A DNA stretch of 64,000 nt from the NCBI GenBank assembly GCA_003255065.1, contig QAOA01006460.1, positions 691,128-755,127 on the forward strand, read 5' to 3'. The stretch is from Cercis canadensis. Its lineage: Eukaryota; Streptophyta; Magnoliopsida; Fabales; Fabaceae. The notes below the pieces were generated by a model. That model had not been told where the DNA came from. It made no database searches and saw only the letters and a list, made by a program, of their open reading frames with translations. Numbering within the stretch: position 1 is the first letter of the stretch; each line of letters starts with the position of its first letter. The position numbers and the translations under genes are program-made. Positions 23,030-35,456 of this stretch are shown here, one piece after another.

Positions 23030-23313
23030 ATGGAGAGAAATGGCATTAAGGTATTAGTAATTATAGGAATGGCAGTGGCTGTTGTTGCTGTAGTACAAGT
23101 TAATCACAAACCACTTTTCTCTTCCTTTTTGGTTCAAATTCCACTGAATTTCTCGGTCCTCTTCATCATTTCAATAGAGAAAAGCTAGAAGAATGCTTTG
23201 ATTATTGCTGGTTTGATTGCATAAGAAAACATCGAAAGGGCCTCTCGTTTCTTTTCCATTGTAAAGATCATTGTCAGGAATACTGTAAACACAAATACCT
23301 TTATAATTTGTAA
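23030..23313 (+). pseudogene. Possible small secreted six-cysteine peptide gene, frameshifted
   Basis: From ATG 23030 the frame gives MERNGIKVLVIIGMAVAVVA, a convincing signal-peptide-like start, then runs to a stop at 23187. An overlapping frame (open from about 23096 to TAA 23311) gives EKLEECFDYCWFDCIRKH then a loop, and FHCKDHCQEYCKHKYLYNL. The cysteines are spaced CX3CX3C-X13-CX3CX3C, which suggests two amphipathic helices clamped by three disulfides, like an enlarged alpha-hairpinin or thionin-like peptide. One inserted base between about 23096 and 23180, for instance in the T run near 23129, would join secretion signal and cysteine module. A short upstream ATG frame (23014) precedes it. 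I do not recognise the family. It may be a pseudogene, a sequence error or a gene with a tiny intron. Confidence 0.4.
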
Positions 23314-23731
23314 GTCGTACATTATATTTCTTCTTGGAAAAATATTCCCAAGCTTCAAAACCAAGAAAAGAAGACATTTAAATGTTAGAGGAGTAGGAGT
23401 TTCAATTAAGTGCTTGCTATATGAGTGGAAATGACTAAAATACCTTAATATTATGTGATTGTTATGTTCATAATTTTTATTATTCTGTTTATGTGTAAAA
23501 ATGATAANGTAAACACAAATACCTTTATAATTTGTAAGTCGTACATTATATTTCTTCTTGGAAAAATATTCCCAAGCTTCAAAACCAAGAAAAGAAGACA
23601 TTTAAATGTTAGAGGAGTTGGAGTTTCAATTAAGTGCTTGCTATATGAGTGGAAATGACTAAAATACCTTAATATTATGTGACTGTTATGTTCATAATTT
23701 TTATTATTCTGTTTATGTGTGAAAATGATAA
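23285..23731. repeat. 223-bp duplication around N 23508
   Basis: Positions 23285-23507 and 23509-23731 are nearly identical with two or three substitutions, joined by one N. The first copy contains the end of the six-cysteine reading frame. The pattern is the same as at the other N positions. Confidence 0.85.
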
Positions 23732-24559
23732 CTACATATTAAACGAAATAATTACATATTTTGTTGATAATAATCATAAATATAAACAAAGTAACTAATG
23801 ATGAAGAATATTTTAGTAATTTCATATCATATGTCAGATATCAACTTGAAACTCTAATTTCTTTAGCACTTATGTGCCTTTTTCTTTTGTTTTGGAACTT
23901 GAGAATAAAAATAATTTTTCCTTCTCTTTTTCATAGAAAGAAGGGTGAGACTGAGAAACCTTACGAGCGTTAGAAAGCTGTTTTCTTGTTTTGTTACATG
24001 GAAGGGTAATAGGAAGCTGTTTTCTCATCATTATTACCAACCTTAGATCTTATCGTCATTGCTATTACCATTATCATTTTATATACTAACCGATTGCCTC
24101 ATTCAGCAAACTTCATAAATATGGTACCTACTTCATAATTATTCTTCATTTTGTTTTGCTAATACATATACAAGGCCTTGTTCATGTTTTTTCTTAGACT
24201 AAGTTGATATATGAATGTGATATTCTTTGATTAATTATGATACGTGACTGTGATGTGGCAGAGATATGGAAGAAAATAAACATGATCCGTGCCACTTCCA
24301 GAGAAGAAAAAAGATCGATGGAAACTATATTTTAGGAAAGAGGTTCATTGGGTGGTGTTTATTGTGTTTTAATTATAACGTGGATGGATAATTGAAGGAA
24401 TACTTGGGCGGGATAGGGTTCAAGAGAGAAGCTCTCCCTTCTCTCTAAAAATTCAACCGTCTCTACAACTTTTTTCTGGTAAGGTCTGGCTTCTCTATCG
24501 CCCTTAGGTGTGACTTTTTCCATTAAATCTGGCAATTTTCTTGTTCAATTATTTGTGTG

Positions 24560-24590
<31 letters not shown>

Positions 24591-25538
24591 TTTTTTTTTT
24601 CTGTTTTGGTTTGTCATTTCAATAAATTGTTTCAATCTGTTAGTTGTGTTTTACACACTCTTCTTATAAAAAGGCATATATGGTGTTCTAGGGGGTTAAT
24701 CCGTCATATATAACATCTATTTTGGGTTGATATCAAAATTTTCATGTCATATTTTATGTGTTTTATAAAGATAATACTTCAAATAAACCAAGAGTTTAAC
24801 CTCCCTGTAATACATTTGATGTTTCTGTGCCGTTAAAGATGTTTTGTTGTCGAAGGCTTTTGTTTTGCCAAGACCTAGAACCATAGTTTTATCTACCTTT
24901 TAGTACACATAGACAAATGTAAAAGTTTATTTTGGGATATTACCCTTTTTAATTTCAAGAAATATTGTACTCAAAATTTCATATGGTTTATTTGTTATTG
25001 TGTAAGTGCCGATTAGCTTAATACAATAAATTTATGTTTTCTAATAAATAAAGATTTATAAGGTGGATGGATTATTTAGTTAGAATATGTTTATATATTA
25101 TTTTCAAGAAAATGGTTTAGTGGTTGAATATTTGGTATTGTATAATAGAGGTTCCATGTCAAATCTCATCCATATTGGATGGGGTCGGATTTTGGAAAAT
25201 AATATTTGGTATTGCAATATATATATATTGCAATAAAAAATAATGTTTAACTAAATTAAGTTATCCAACAATTACATTTTTTTTTGTCATTAGATAAAAT
25301 AAAAAATACTTTAGCTAAGGATATGGGGATAGAAATTAAACCTTGAACCTTAACATTTTTAAAAGATTCATGGACCAATTTTACGTGTGTGTGTTTGTGT
25401 TAATTAAGAGTTGCTTTTGAGTTTAAACTAAATCTCTAGCATAATTTTCTTCACTAAATACTCATTTGCTATTTGAAACTGATATCGAAAGCCTTGAGGG
25501 GTTTCATTCCTTTCTCAAAAGTAGAAATAAGAGAACGA
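23732..25538. other. Intergenic, with a (GT)n(T)n microsatellite at 24554-24600
   Basis: A run of GT dinucleotides followed by about 27 T residues lies at 24554-24600. No coding or RNA feature was recognised. Near 24430-24460 a short hairpin-like sequence (agagagaagctctcccttctctct) occurs in otherwise plain DNA. Confidence 0.5.
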
Positions 25539-25745
25539 AGATTCTATAATACTACATGAGTATTATACTATATTGATGTAGCAAATATACATAATTTTCA
25601 TATTTTATTAGATATAAAATATAATTTATTTAATTTTTTAAATAAACTTAAAAACAGTTCACTTGTACACATATCATTCGTTTATTGGTTATTTCTATAT
25701 AGTATGACATACTACATAAACACTAAAAGTATCTAAGAAATCTCC
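25539..25745 (+). mobile_element. MITE, 'tatgtcata' family, copy C
   Basis: Starts 'agattctataatactacatg' and ends 'aacactaaaagtatctaaga' plus 'aatctcc', full length (about 207 bp), same orientation as copy A. Confidence 0.75.
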
Positions 25746-25880
25746 AAAAGAGAAAGACTATTCTATTCTTTAATTTTTTTTTGCTATTACTTTAAGTTTA
25801 AATATAAAATCTATAAAAACTTTAAAGATGACTTCATTACAATTGAGCTATGAGCCGTTTGATTTAATTTTTAGTTTGTT

Positions 25881-25881
<1 letters not shown>

Positions 25882-25935
<54 letters not shown>
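25882..25935. repeat. (CT)n(AT)n compound microsatellite
   Basis: About 13 CT units run straight into about 13 AT units. A second (AT)n tract lies at 26120-26154. Confidence 0.9.
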
Positions 25936-25936
<1 letters not shown>

Positions 25937-26173
25937 ATTTTTTTTTTGTTTACACGGTATTCCCACACCCTTTAGATATGAGACTAATTCATATTTGAGA
26001 CGGAAACAATAACCGGTAAATCCTCTCAACAAATACGACTCTAAAAATTCAAACTTAAAACTTTTGGCCTAAAACGCCTTAGGGCTCAGCCTGCTTCTAC
26101 TAAGCCAACGTCTTATTGATATATATAGATATATATATATATATATATATATATGACATTATGAATTTTTTTT

Positions 26174-26375
26174 GAAAGTTTCTTAGATACTTTGAAGTAT
26201 ATTATACTACATGAGAATAATTAATATGTAAATGACATGTGTACAAGTAAACTATTTTTAAGTTTGTTTGAGAAAATAAAATAAATTATATTTATATTCA
26301 ATAAAATATAAAAATTACATATGTTTACCACATTAGTGTAGTACGACATACTCATATAGTATCATAAAATTTTTG
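26174..26375 (-). mobile_element. MITE, 'tatgtcata' family, copy D (inverted)
   Basis: Reverse-orientation copy: 'gaaagtttcttagatacttt' at the left and 'gtagtacgacatactcatat' then 'agtatcataaaat' at the right. It lies about 430 bp from copy C in opposite orientation. The T-rich flanks prevent a firm target duplication call. Confidence 0.7.
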
Positions 26376-26739
26376 ATTTTTTTTTATACATCTTTTAATT
26401 TATATACTTGATAGTATGTGAATTTAATTGAATTTATTAAAATTTTATTGAATCCCATTGAAAATTTAATCTAATAATGTAATGTGGAAGTATAATTTTT
26501 CTATTTTATCAATAAAATTAGAGGTGATCCCAAAAATTTGATACAATAAATTTATTACATTAGTCAAGATTCAAGTATCGAGACCAGTACCCCCGACAAT
26601 TTCTCTTAGGTGAGTCTATAAAAATTGACTCAAAAATACTTTAATCTTAAAGAAAAAAGAAAAAAACTAAACCACTATCCTGCACAGGCTAAAGTCAAAC
26701 CTTTGTTCTTTTTTGGTTTAAGGTGTCAGATTTCGGTGG

Positions 26740-27164
26740 TTGAGCTGCGCAATGAACCAGTTTCAACTTTCAACATTTAACTGTCGGGCGTATCGTCGGT
26801 AGGTCCACTACCGTGAAACGCAGCTCTCAGGACAAGCCCTTCTCGCAATTTTTAACAAAAAGTTTCCAGCCAATCACGAAAGCCGTTTTGCTCTCACATC
26901 GAAACTCGGCACTGCTAAGGCCGTTTCCGAAATTAATTTGGGAACCGGCCCTTTCTAGGCTTCATTCATCTCCTTTATTTCTCTTTCTCGTCTCCCAAAT
27001 CTTAAACAAAGTCTCCACCTTTTCGCCGATTGACCTTTTTCCGTTCCCGGCGCCGGTGGTAGAAACAGAAGCCGGTGAGTTCCTTCCCAAGCATCATTTT
27101 CTTAGTTGCTGCAACTGGGAGGCTGTCCACGGTGCCAGCCACTTCGGAAGCTGTGCTGCAGCCG
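26740..27164 (+). other. Probable 5' non-coding exon of the plant mobile domain gene
   Basis: This stretch is noticeably less AT-rich than its surroundings, holds no convincing frame of its own, and ends at a strong donor (GCCG|gtgagt at 27165). The first acceptor in front of coding sequence is at 28027 (gttgtag). The layout fits a leader exon with an intron before the ATG. The start of transcription cannot be placed. Confidence 0.5.
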
Positions 27165-27536
27165 GTGAGTAGACTGATGTGTTTTTTTTTTTTTTTGGAT
27201 ACTTTGCAAGTAATTTATATGGTGAAACCTGAAACTGAAAGGTCTTGGATATTTCATATAATATATTGTTTTTGTTGACAATGTGCAAAAGTTTTAAATT
27301 TGTGGGTTATTTATGTAGCTATTTATAGTGAAGTTTGGTTGAAGGTGAGNGGTGAGTAGACTGATGTGTTTTTTTTTTTTTTTGGATACTTTGCAAGTAA
27401 TTTATATGGTGAAACCTGAAACTGAAAGGTCTTGGATATTTCATATAATATATTGTTTTTGTTGACAATGTGTAAAAGTTTTAAATTTGTGGGTTATTTA
27501 TGTAGCTATTTATAGTGAAGTTTGGTTGAAGGTGAG
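27164..27536. repeat. 186-bp duplication around N 27350
   Basis: Positions 27164-27349 and 27351-27536 are almost identical and joined by a single N, all within the putative first intron. The donor-like ggtgagtag is therefore present twice; the second is probably an artefact. Confidence 0.85.
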
Positions 27537-28053
27537 TTTCTTTTAGGTTCGCGCCGGGGGGGTGGGGGGTGTGGTTTGAAAATTTGCATGTAGTTTATGT
27601 GGGAAAGCATGAAAATGTTTGAAATATTGCACTCAAGGGTTGGAAGTGTGTAAAAATTAATGGTGGACTTGTGGGTTGATTTGTGGTTATTATAGTGAAT
27701 TTTTGTTAAGGGTTGGATATTTTCTTTTTATTTTACAAACTTGCATGTAAATAACATTTGAAATCTGACTTTGTTTGTTTTATCCTACTTTTGACCGCTT
27801 TTTTGTTCTTTTAACTCATTCTATTAGTAGATTATGTTTGGTTTGTTTATGTCTTATATCTTGTGAACATGACTTCTTGTTCTCAACTTGGCTTGCTGGC
27901 TGTTTGAGTGTTTTTTCATATTTAAATTTTATAATATTAGTGTTTAACCGTTGTGGTTTTCCTTTTTCCTTTTTGTATTATACTATGTTTGATCAATTGT
28001 GATTTGTGTGTGGTTTGAAGGTTGTAGCTCTTGTTAATGAGGATAATTATATC

Positions 28054-30879
28054 ATGAGTAGCCCAGTTATTGCCTTAGCATACGCTAATGGAACCATGGT
28101 TGAAGGCTCGGAAGGAACTATATATGATGGTCCAGAGCCTCAGTTGTTCAAAACGAAACCAGGAATCACATTGGATAGTTTAAAACAAAAGCTCCATTGT
28201 GTGTTAAAGCTTCAGTCCAATCAACAAGTGCGTACTATAAGATACAGATTTCCAATTGTGGTGAATCGAAACATGAAGTACAAAGCTATTACATTGAATG
28301 ATGACATTCAAGTGGAATGTATGTTTGATACACATGCAAACTTGGGGGATCTGGGTGCCATTGAATTATATGTAGAAATTGAGACATGTGATATGCAATA
28401 TGAAGTTGTTCCTTCTCAATCTCAATTTGAAGCTAGCCCGTCTAATAACATCACACCTAGTGGTTGTGGCACTCAGCATGACAGTGAGTTTGGCACAGAT
28501 GCAGAGATGCGTGCTTTCAATGTGGGTGAACCTTCAGATCCTGGACCGCTTGATAGGTCAGTGCTACACTTGCAGGATTACCATTGTTCACAGGCCATCT
28601 GGCATGGTCAGGTAATATTCATGGAATTTGCCTCTATATATCACCCTAAAAGACAACAATGTTATGTTACATTCCACAGTCAATGATGCCAGTTAGTTCT
28701 TATCATTTGACTTTGTTGTTTGAACATGTGAAGGGTGACCGTGTTTTGCGTTGTAGACGTTCAGCTGGTGCTGTGCACAGCATACCAGATCCACGATTCG
28801 TACCATATCTTAGACAGTCTGGATTTTATGGAGTGGCTAGGCTTGGATTTGTGCAGTTAGATCATCACCTCATCACAGCCCTTGTGGAGAGATGGAGACC
28901 AGAGACACACACTTTTCACCTTCCACAGGGTGAGTGTACGGTCACTCTACAAGATGTAGCCATCCAATTAGGATTGCCTATTGATGGAGCACCAGTCACA
29001 GGCCAGACTTCGGCGAACTGGCCTTCAGTATGTCAGCGGTTACTTGGTGCCACACCACCAGCAGGAAGCATTACTGGACAGGCTCTTAATATGAGCTGGT
29101 TAGCAGAGCACTTTGGTAAGCTGCCTGAGGATGCAGACAAGGACACAGTCATGCGCCATGCGCGAGCATATATACTTAGGTTGATTGGAGGCAGTGTTTT
29201 GGTGGACAAATCATCTGCTAGAGTCCAGTTGATGTATCTCCCCTTGTTAGAGGACTTTGCACATGCTGGGAGTTTTAGTTGGGGCAGTGCTTGTTTGGCA
29301 TGGTTATACAAAGAGTTGTGCCGTGCCACAGATATTGATACTCTAGAGATTGGTGGCGCACTTATTCTTCTTCAGTTATGGGCTTGGGACAGGCTGCCCC
29401 ATATAGCACCGCTGAGGAGGGGAATTTTCCAGGAGGTGGACGCACCACCTGGAGGGGTTGGACCTATATTTCCCCCTGGTCCATTGAGTTGTCGGTAAGT
29501 AGACTAACATGGTAACAATTTACAATTACATATTCACTTTGTTATAACTATGGATCTAATATATCATACTTGTATACAGTTGGCGAGATTCTAAAATAGT
29601 TACTAATGTCCCCACCCATGTCCTGAGGCAATATCGGTATTTGCTTGATCGCCAGTCACCAGCAGAGGTTTGTTCATTTGGAAACACACACAAAGATGCA
29701 CACATTTATAGAAGCTTAAACACTTGAAAAGATTTTTGTGGACTTATTTACATATATTATAATTAATATAGATGATTTGGATGCCATACTCTGAGGATGT
29801 TATAAGAGACCTTCCAGATTATTGCTGGAGTGGAAGTAATATTTGGTGTGCTGTGGTGCCTTTGATTTGCTTTCATGTTGTTGAGTGGCATCAGCCAGAT
29901 AGAGTGTTACGCCAATTTGGCTTGCAACAACCAATCCCTAATAAGCCCAAGCAGGATGATGGTTTGCATTTGATTGATCTTAGGGGACGTTGTGATATTT
30001 CTTGGCCCACTGAGCATTCTTCTTACATAGCTATTTGGGATGATCGACATCATAGAGTGGTTACTGGTCAGGCACTTATTGGTCAGTTGAGACTAGACTC
30101 GGAGTACATGAGGTGGTATTGGTGCATCACTAGACGGTGGATTAGCCCGCTAGGTGCTGCGCTAGGATCTGTGGTATAAAATTGCATATTAACTTGAGTG
30201 CTTTTAAGTGAGTCTTGTAATGATTTGGTTTCTTTTTAACCAATTTAATGATTTTCAGGCAGATGGAATTGAGCAGATTTACCGGCTGAGTGGACCAGAT
30301 GCTCAATTATCTGATTTTGCTACAATTAAAAACATTAGCAAAGGATTACTTAGAGCTTTAGATGAACATCGACGTCTTGACCTGACCCAATCAGCACAAC
30401 CTGCACCACCACCGGTAGAGTTTCCAGATCCTCCCATGCCTCAGCCCACAAAGAGGCAAAAGGGTCGGCAACGTACTGGTCTTGCTGCCAAACGTAGACA
30501 GATCACACTGGAGGATACTAGAGCGGATGGAGAGGTTAGCAGCTCACATGCAGAGCAGCACGGCCCTACAAACAATGCTAGTTCTTCACAGCCTGAGCCA
30601 TTCTTACATCCCATAGGATCATCACCATGTAGAACATCTCTTGCACACATTTTCCCCCAACACAGCCCTGCACTGCCTGTGGCTTCCTCATCTCACCATG
30701 CAGAAACTCAACCAGTCACTTCAGTTGCCTCGCTCATATTTGAACCGGTGATACTTCCAGAGGTGGAGCCAGTACCAGCACGAGGACGCAGTCGTCTTAG
30801 AGTTCAAGTTCAACCACAGGCACAGTGGTCTGTTAAGCCATATCGTAAGAGTCAGCAGCCTTCCTGTGACATTTCTTAG
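28054..30879 (+). CDS. Plant mobile domain (MAIN-like) protein with a MuDR-type N-terminal domain
   Basis: Five coding exons with GT-AG ends and agreeing phases: 28054-28611, 28680-29494, 29580-29667, 29772-30173 and 30259-30879, giving 827 residues. Residues 1-110 (YANGTMVEGSEGTIYDGPEP, SLKQKLHCVLKL, IRYRFPIV) resemble the PB1-like N-terminus of MuDR transposases. Residues from about 190 to 600 are a plant mobile domain as in MAIN/MAIL nuclear proteins: FYGVARLGFVQLDHHLITAL, VERWRPETHTFHLPQGECTV, LQDVAIQLGLPIDG, LEIGGALILLQLWAWDRLPH and WISPLG. The tail is Pro/Ser-rich with a basic patch PTKRQKGRQRTGLAAKRRQ, a likely nuclear signal. No transposase catalytic core or zinc knuckle is visible. 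It may be a domesticated or still mobile gene; MAIN proteins act in genome stability and silencing. The start at 28054 is the first ATG after the presumed acceptor. Confidence 0.85.
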
Positions 30880-33724
30880 GGTATTAGTAGCATGGATAGT
30901 AATATAGAGTACTTTGTCTATGTTTTAATTCCTTTGCTAAGATAATTATTTTCACATTATTTATCTATGTTGGTCATGTCTAGCATACCAGAAGAAGTCA
31001 GGACATGTGGCATAATCTCTGCCATGTGAGTACCTGCCTATAGATGTCACCAGGAACTTGTAGAACCGGTTCTGAAGTTTGTTATAATTGTTCCCCGTGT
31101 ATTTGCTATATTTCTAAATACAGGAACTCCAAGTGAATTAGAGATAAGAGTTGAAGTTTCTTAAAATTCAGTACATCTATGCTTATTGTATTTTCAGTTT
31201 TCCCCTCATTGATGTGGCTTTTGTGGTCAAATGTAGGAAAGTAATGTGTGCCATAGGGTAAAGGAATTCTGCCTTGGAGACAGAATTTGAACTTTGCCAG
31301 TTGAAAAATGGACAATGAATCTCCACACCACCTCATTGACCATGCCTACAACCTCAGAGAACTTGGCATGTATGTCTCTGCCTTTTCTCCTGAAGTTTTG
31401 TATTTCGGTTAGTTTTCTTTCTCTTACAATGCTATGCTTTTTTGGGTATTTCTTACTGTCAATGTTTTGCTGTAAACCTATGTTAATATCTAAATTGTGA
31501 AGTTTCTTGCTTCGCCATGATTTTATTTATTTATTTTTTCTTTTCTTTTCTTTTAAATGTAGGAGTCCCATATAAAAGTAAGAGAGGTATCGGGCATAAT
31601 TTGGGTAGTGATAGCGGAAATGTGCAGCTTAGAAATAATGATTAAAGTAGGTTGTATAATACTCAGGAAGGGATTTACATGGTCGAAGTGACCTTGAATA
31701 TAGTAGAAAAGCAAACTAGATATAAATAATTTTGAGAGAACACCTTCCTAACTATTTCTCATTGGTTTCTTGGATGATGGTTGTTTGTAGTTGTTTGGAA
31801 ATAAAGAATGGTTGTACATAACTTTTTAATCCATTGATTTGGACTTGAACTAAGCAAAATGTATATGACACAGGATGGAGCTGTGGTCCATCTTCAGGTG
31901 GAAGATTCATAAAAGGGGTGAGAAAGTTTGCCTGGAAGTAAAAATTAAATATTAAATTATAATTATGATGAATAGAGGGAACAGAACTTATCTATACAGC
32001 CTACAATTACCCTTCTGAGCCCAGTTGTAAGTATAAAGGAAAAGCATCCCTTCTTTCAGATAATAAAAGAATAACCTTAAATGCTATTTCACTCTTTACT
32101 GTTTTCTATATAATTTTTTGTGAATAATAGTAATAGCGTGTTCAACTATAATCCATGTCTGTTAAGTTTTCTGGTTCCATATTTCCCTTTTTTGTTTTAA
32201 AATGTGTTAGTTCTGGTGTTGAATTGTTATGCGAACTTACAGAGTGCAACTCTATGCATGCTACCCATTGTTTGCAACTGTATTACTGCTTTTGATGCTG
32301 TCAAGTTTCTTGATGCTTGTCACTTAGTCCCCTGTATGACATAATAATCTCTGCTTACTGGCTTCAGCTTGTTGACAGACAAGCACGTGCCAAATTGTTC
32401 TCTTGGCTTAGAATTTCATTGAGTTGGTCAATGGGTAAATGATGGTCTGCTGGTGAGATTGTTGTAAATACACTAGATTTGCATGTATGTTTCTGTTCTT
32501 TTTTCAGTGGTAGACTCAGTTTAGTTTTTTGGCCATAGCTCATTCTTCCTTTCCCCCTTGCATATCTTTTCCTTGTCATAATCATAATTGCTGCAAGCAT
32601 TGTCATGATTTAATTAACACACCATGCTACTGGGCAGAGTTGCACAAACACATGCAATTCTTTCAACAGCTCTTGCAGCCGTTAGACTCTGCTGTAGCCA
32701 ATACTAAAGCACCTTACTCAGATTCTGCTGAAGTCCTGGTTCCAACACTTTGCTACACATTAACCTGAGGTTGATCTTGAATATCAGGATTTGAAGCTCA
32801 ATCAGATCCGAAGACCTTTTTGGTCAAATATGAAGAACTGTATGAATGGAACCCTTAAAATACCAGCGAGATTGATATATATGAAGAACTGTATGAATGG
32901 AATCCTTAAAATACCAGCCTGTGCATAATTGTAGGGGACTTTATACGGTTTACTGAAAATCTGATCTCTGGTCATATACTTATTGAAATATAAGAAAATT
33001 TCAACAACTCATCTTACCTTTGAAACATAGCTAAAACACAAGGCATTTCAACGCACTTGAGAAATATGAAATTTGAGACTATGGCTGGCCTAGGCGTCTA
33101 GCTAGAAGTTGCTTGCAGTTCAAGTAAAGGGTTTTTATATGATTTTGGTGAACATTCTCTTGCACTTTAATTTCAATATACTGCATACTGGCGAAGTTGT
33201 AATCTGGGCAAAATGAATGAAAATACATGAAGATACCTAGACCAGTGTGCTTGTGTATTAATTGCTCAAATTCTCTATGTTTATTATGTTAAATTATGAT
33301 CAAACCTGAGGACGTATCAAAAACAAAGAAATGATCATTAAATAGTCAACATCATTCATGCATATCCATGTAGAAATGTTATTCAACTTCAAAATTGAGA
33401 GGAAGTAAGAGAAGACCATCCTGCTATTCAACATATATTTTAACGATTCCTAAATGCCACTTGATGCCCAGAATTTTTTTATTTTTATTTTTTATTTGGA
33501 TACAGCCTAGAATGACACTTTACAACAAACATAGTCACATTCCTTTTAACTTACACTTCAATTAAAGCACCCTATTATCATTAAAGAATTCATTTAGCAT
33601 GTTTTAAACGGAAAAGTAAAGACTTTTTTTTTTTTGATAACCCAGGAACCAAAGCTTGATTTCAATATTTGGATGGAACTAAATTTACTAAACTTGGAGC
33701 CAGTCAACCCTTCGTGCTTCAAGA
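30880..33724. other. Downstream of the mobile domain gene, intergenic
   Basis: The first few hundred bases are presumably 3' UTR. A 51-bp tandem duplication lies at 32829-32929 (tatgaagaactgtatgaatgg followed by aa(c/t)ccttaaaataccagc, twice). I saw no further gene. Short open frames here lack family resemblance. Confidence 0.5.
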
Positions 33725-34017
33725 TTTAGAAATAAACAATTTTTACTTTATTCCTTGAATTATGTATCTCTACAATGGCACCCATAGGAGTAAATTTCTT
33801 AACTTTGTATAGAAAACTTCCTAACAAAAAGAGAACTTTCTCAGGTTTTCTTAATTCAATATAGGTTATCNTTTAGAAATAAACAATTTTTACTTTATTC
33901 CTTGAATTATGTATCTCTACAATGGCACCCATAGGAGTAAATTTCTTAACTTTGTATAGAAAACTTCCTAACAAAAAGAGAACTTTCTCAGGTTTTCTTA
34001 ATTCAATATAGATTATC
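33725..34017. repeat. 146-bp duplication around N 33871
   Basis: Positions 33725-33870 and 33872-34017 are identical but for one base near the end (aggttatc versus agattatc) and are joined by one N. Confidence 0.88.
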
Positions 34018-34222
34018 GTCCACATCAATAAATATTTGATAGACCACAAATGGTCTGAACAAGTTCCTTCTTTGTCGAAACCAATTCTTGAGATGAAGAA
34101 CTGGTTCTCAAGACTTCTTGTTAACCTGTTCTTAAATAAACACTCAAGCACATACACTAGGTTAGTCAAAGTAAGACCATTTGTTATCATCAAAACTAGA
34201 TTAGAAAGTTGTGGGGCCAACA
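34018..34222 (-). mobile_element. Retroelement-like end (tgttggcc terminus), fragment
   Basis: On the minus strand the sequence begins TGTTGGCCCCACAACTTTC, then 'taatctagttttgatgataa' and 'caaatgg'. The same beginning, diverged, occurs at 47841. The TGTTGGCC start and spread through plant genomes suggest an LTR end, but no second LTR or target duplication was found. Confidence 0.4.
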
Positions 34223-34896
34223 AAGGGATGTGTCATTATACTCATAGATCATTGACAATAAATTATTATTATAATTAAGATGTATCACATTTAAAACAAG
34301 GATTAACGTGTAATAAATGCATGCAATACATAAAATCTTTCTATTACTGCTAATGATCAGTGAGTTTAGTGATACCTCATCTAATCATAGGAATTAGAGT
34401 ATTTGATTGTCATGAGTTTTATTTTCACTATATACTCTCTCTTTCTTTTTTTCAACACATTATGCTCCTGCGTAACCAAAATAAAAAGATTTTTAAAATA
34501 ATAATAATAATAATTAATATTATTATTAAATGACAAATGCAATGAGGATTCGGGAATTGCTAAGCTATCTCATTTTAAAATGGAGGGTAGTATGTATTAC
34601 ATTAATCTTCAAAATGCAAGCTCCGAATATAAGTAACTATTGTTCTTGGATTCAATGTGAAACTCATGTAAAATTAAACTATGCGGTATGAATTAAATGC
34701 TCAGACAGTTAACATAAATTAAGTTTAACTGACTTCAATAAATTTGTTTTTCACTACACATAAACCCTTATTTTAAATTTGATACTTATTAATTAATTAA
34801 AATTAGGATTTAGCATGTATAGCCTTATATGCCAACAAGAGTTAACTCAATTGGTAATATCAATTTGCATCAACGAAAAGGTATTCAGTTTAAAAT
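34223..34896. other. Intergenic
   Basis: AT-rich sequence without recognisable features, leading into the trinucleotide array. Confidence 0.5.
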
Positions 34897-35456
34897 GTTG
34901 CTATTACTATTACTACTACTATTATTATTATTATTACTACTATTATTATTATTATTACTACTACTATTATTATTATTATTACTGCTACTATTATTATTAT
35001 TACTACTACTATTAGTATTATTATTACTACTACTACTATTATTATTATTATTATTATTATTACTACTACTATTATTATTATTACTATTATTATTACTACT
35101 ACTATTATTACTATTATTATTACTACTATTATTATTATTACTATTACTATTACTACTATTATTATTATTATTATTATTACTACTACTACTATTATTATTA
35201 TTACTACTACAATTAATATTATTACTACTACTATTAGTATTATTACTACTACTACTATTATTATTATTATTACTACTACTATTATTATTATTACTATTAT
35301 TATTACTACTACTATTATTACTATTATTATTACTACTATTATTATTATTACTATTACTATTACTACTATTATTATTACTATTATTATTACTACTACTACT
35401 ATTATTATTATTACTATTATTATTACTGCTACTACTATTACTATTACTACTATTAT
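34897..35456. repeat. 560-bp ATT/ACT trinucleotide array with a 222-bp higher-order repeat
   Basis: The whole stretch is built from ATT and ACT triplets in an irregular order, with rare GCT, AGT and AAT. From 35011 and again from 35233 the same order of triplets recurs (attagtattatta, then ctactactattatt and so on), so a block of about 222 bp was duplicated. Long poly-leucine and poly-tyrosine frames over it are artefacts of the repeat. It ends in a T-rich 'attttattttatttt' tract. Confidence 0.95.

Noticed and set aside
23185..23601. 138-codon minus frame across N 23508
   Set aside because: It repeats itself because the DNA is duplicated around the N; the opposite strand carries the cysteine-rich frame.
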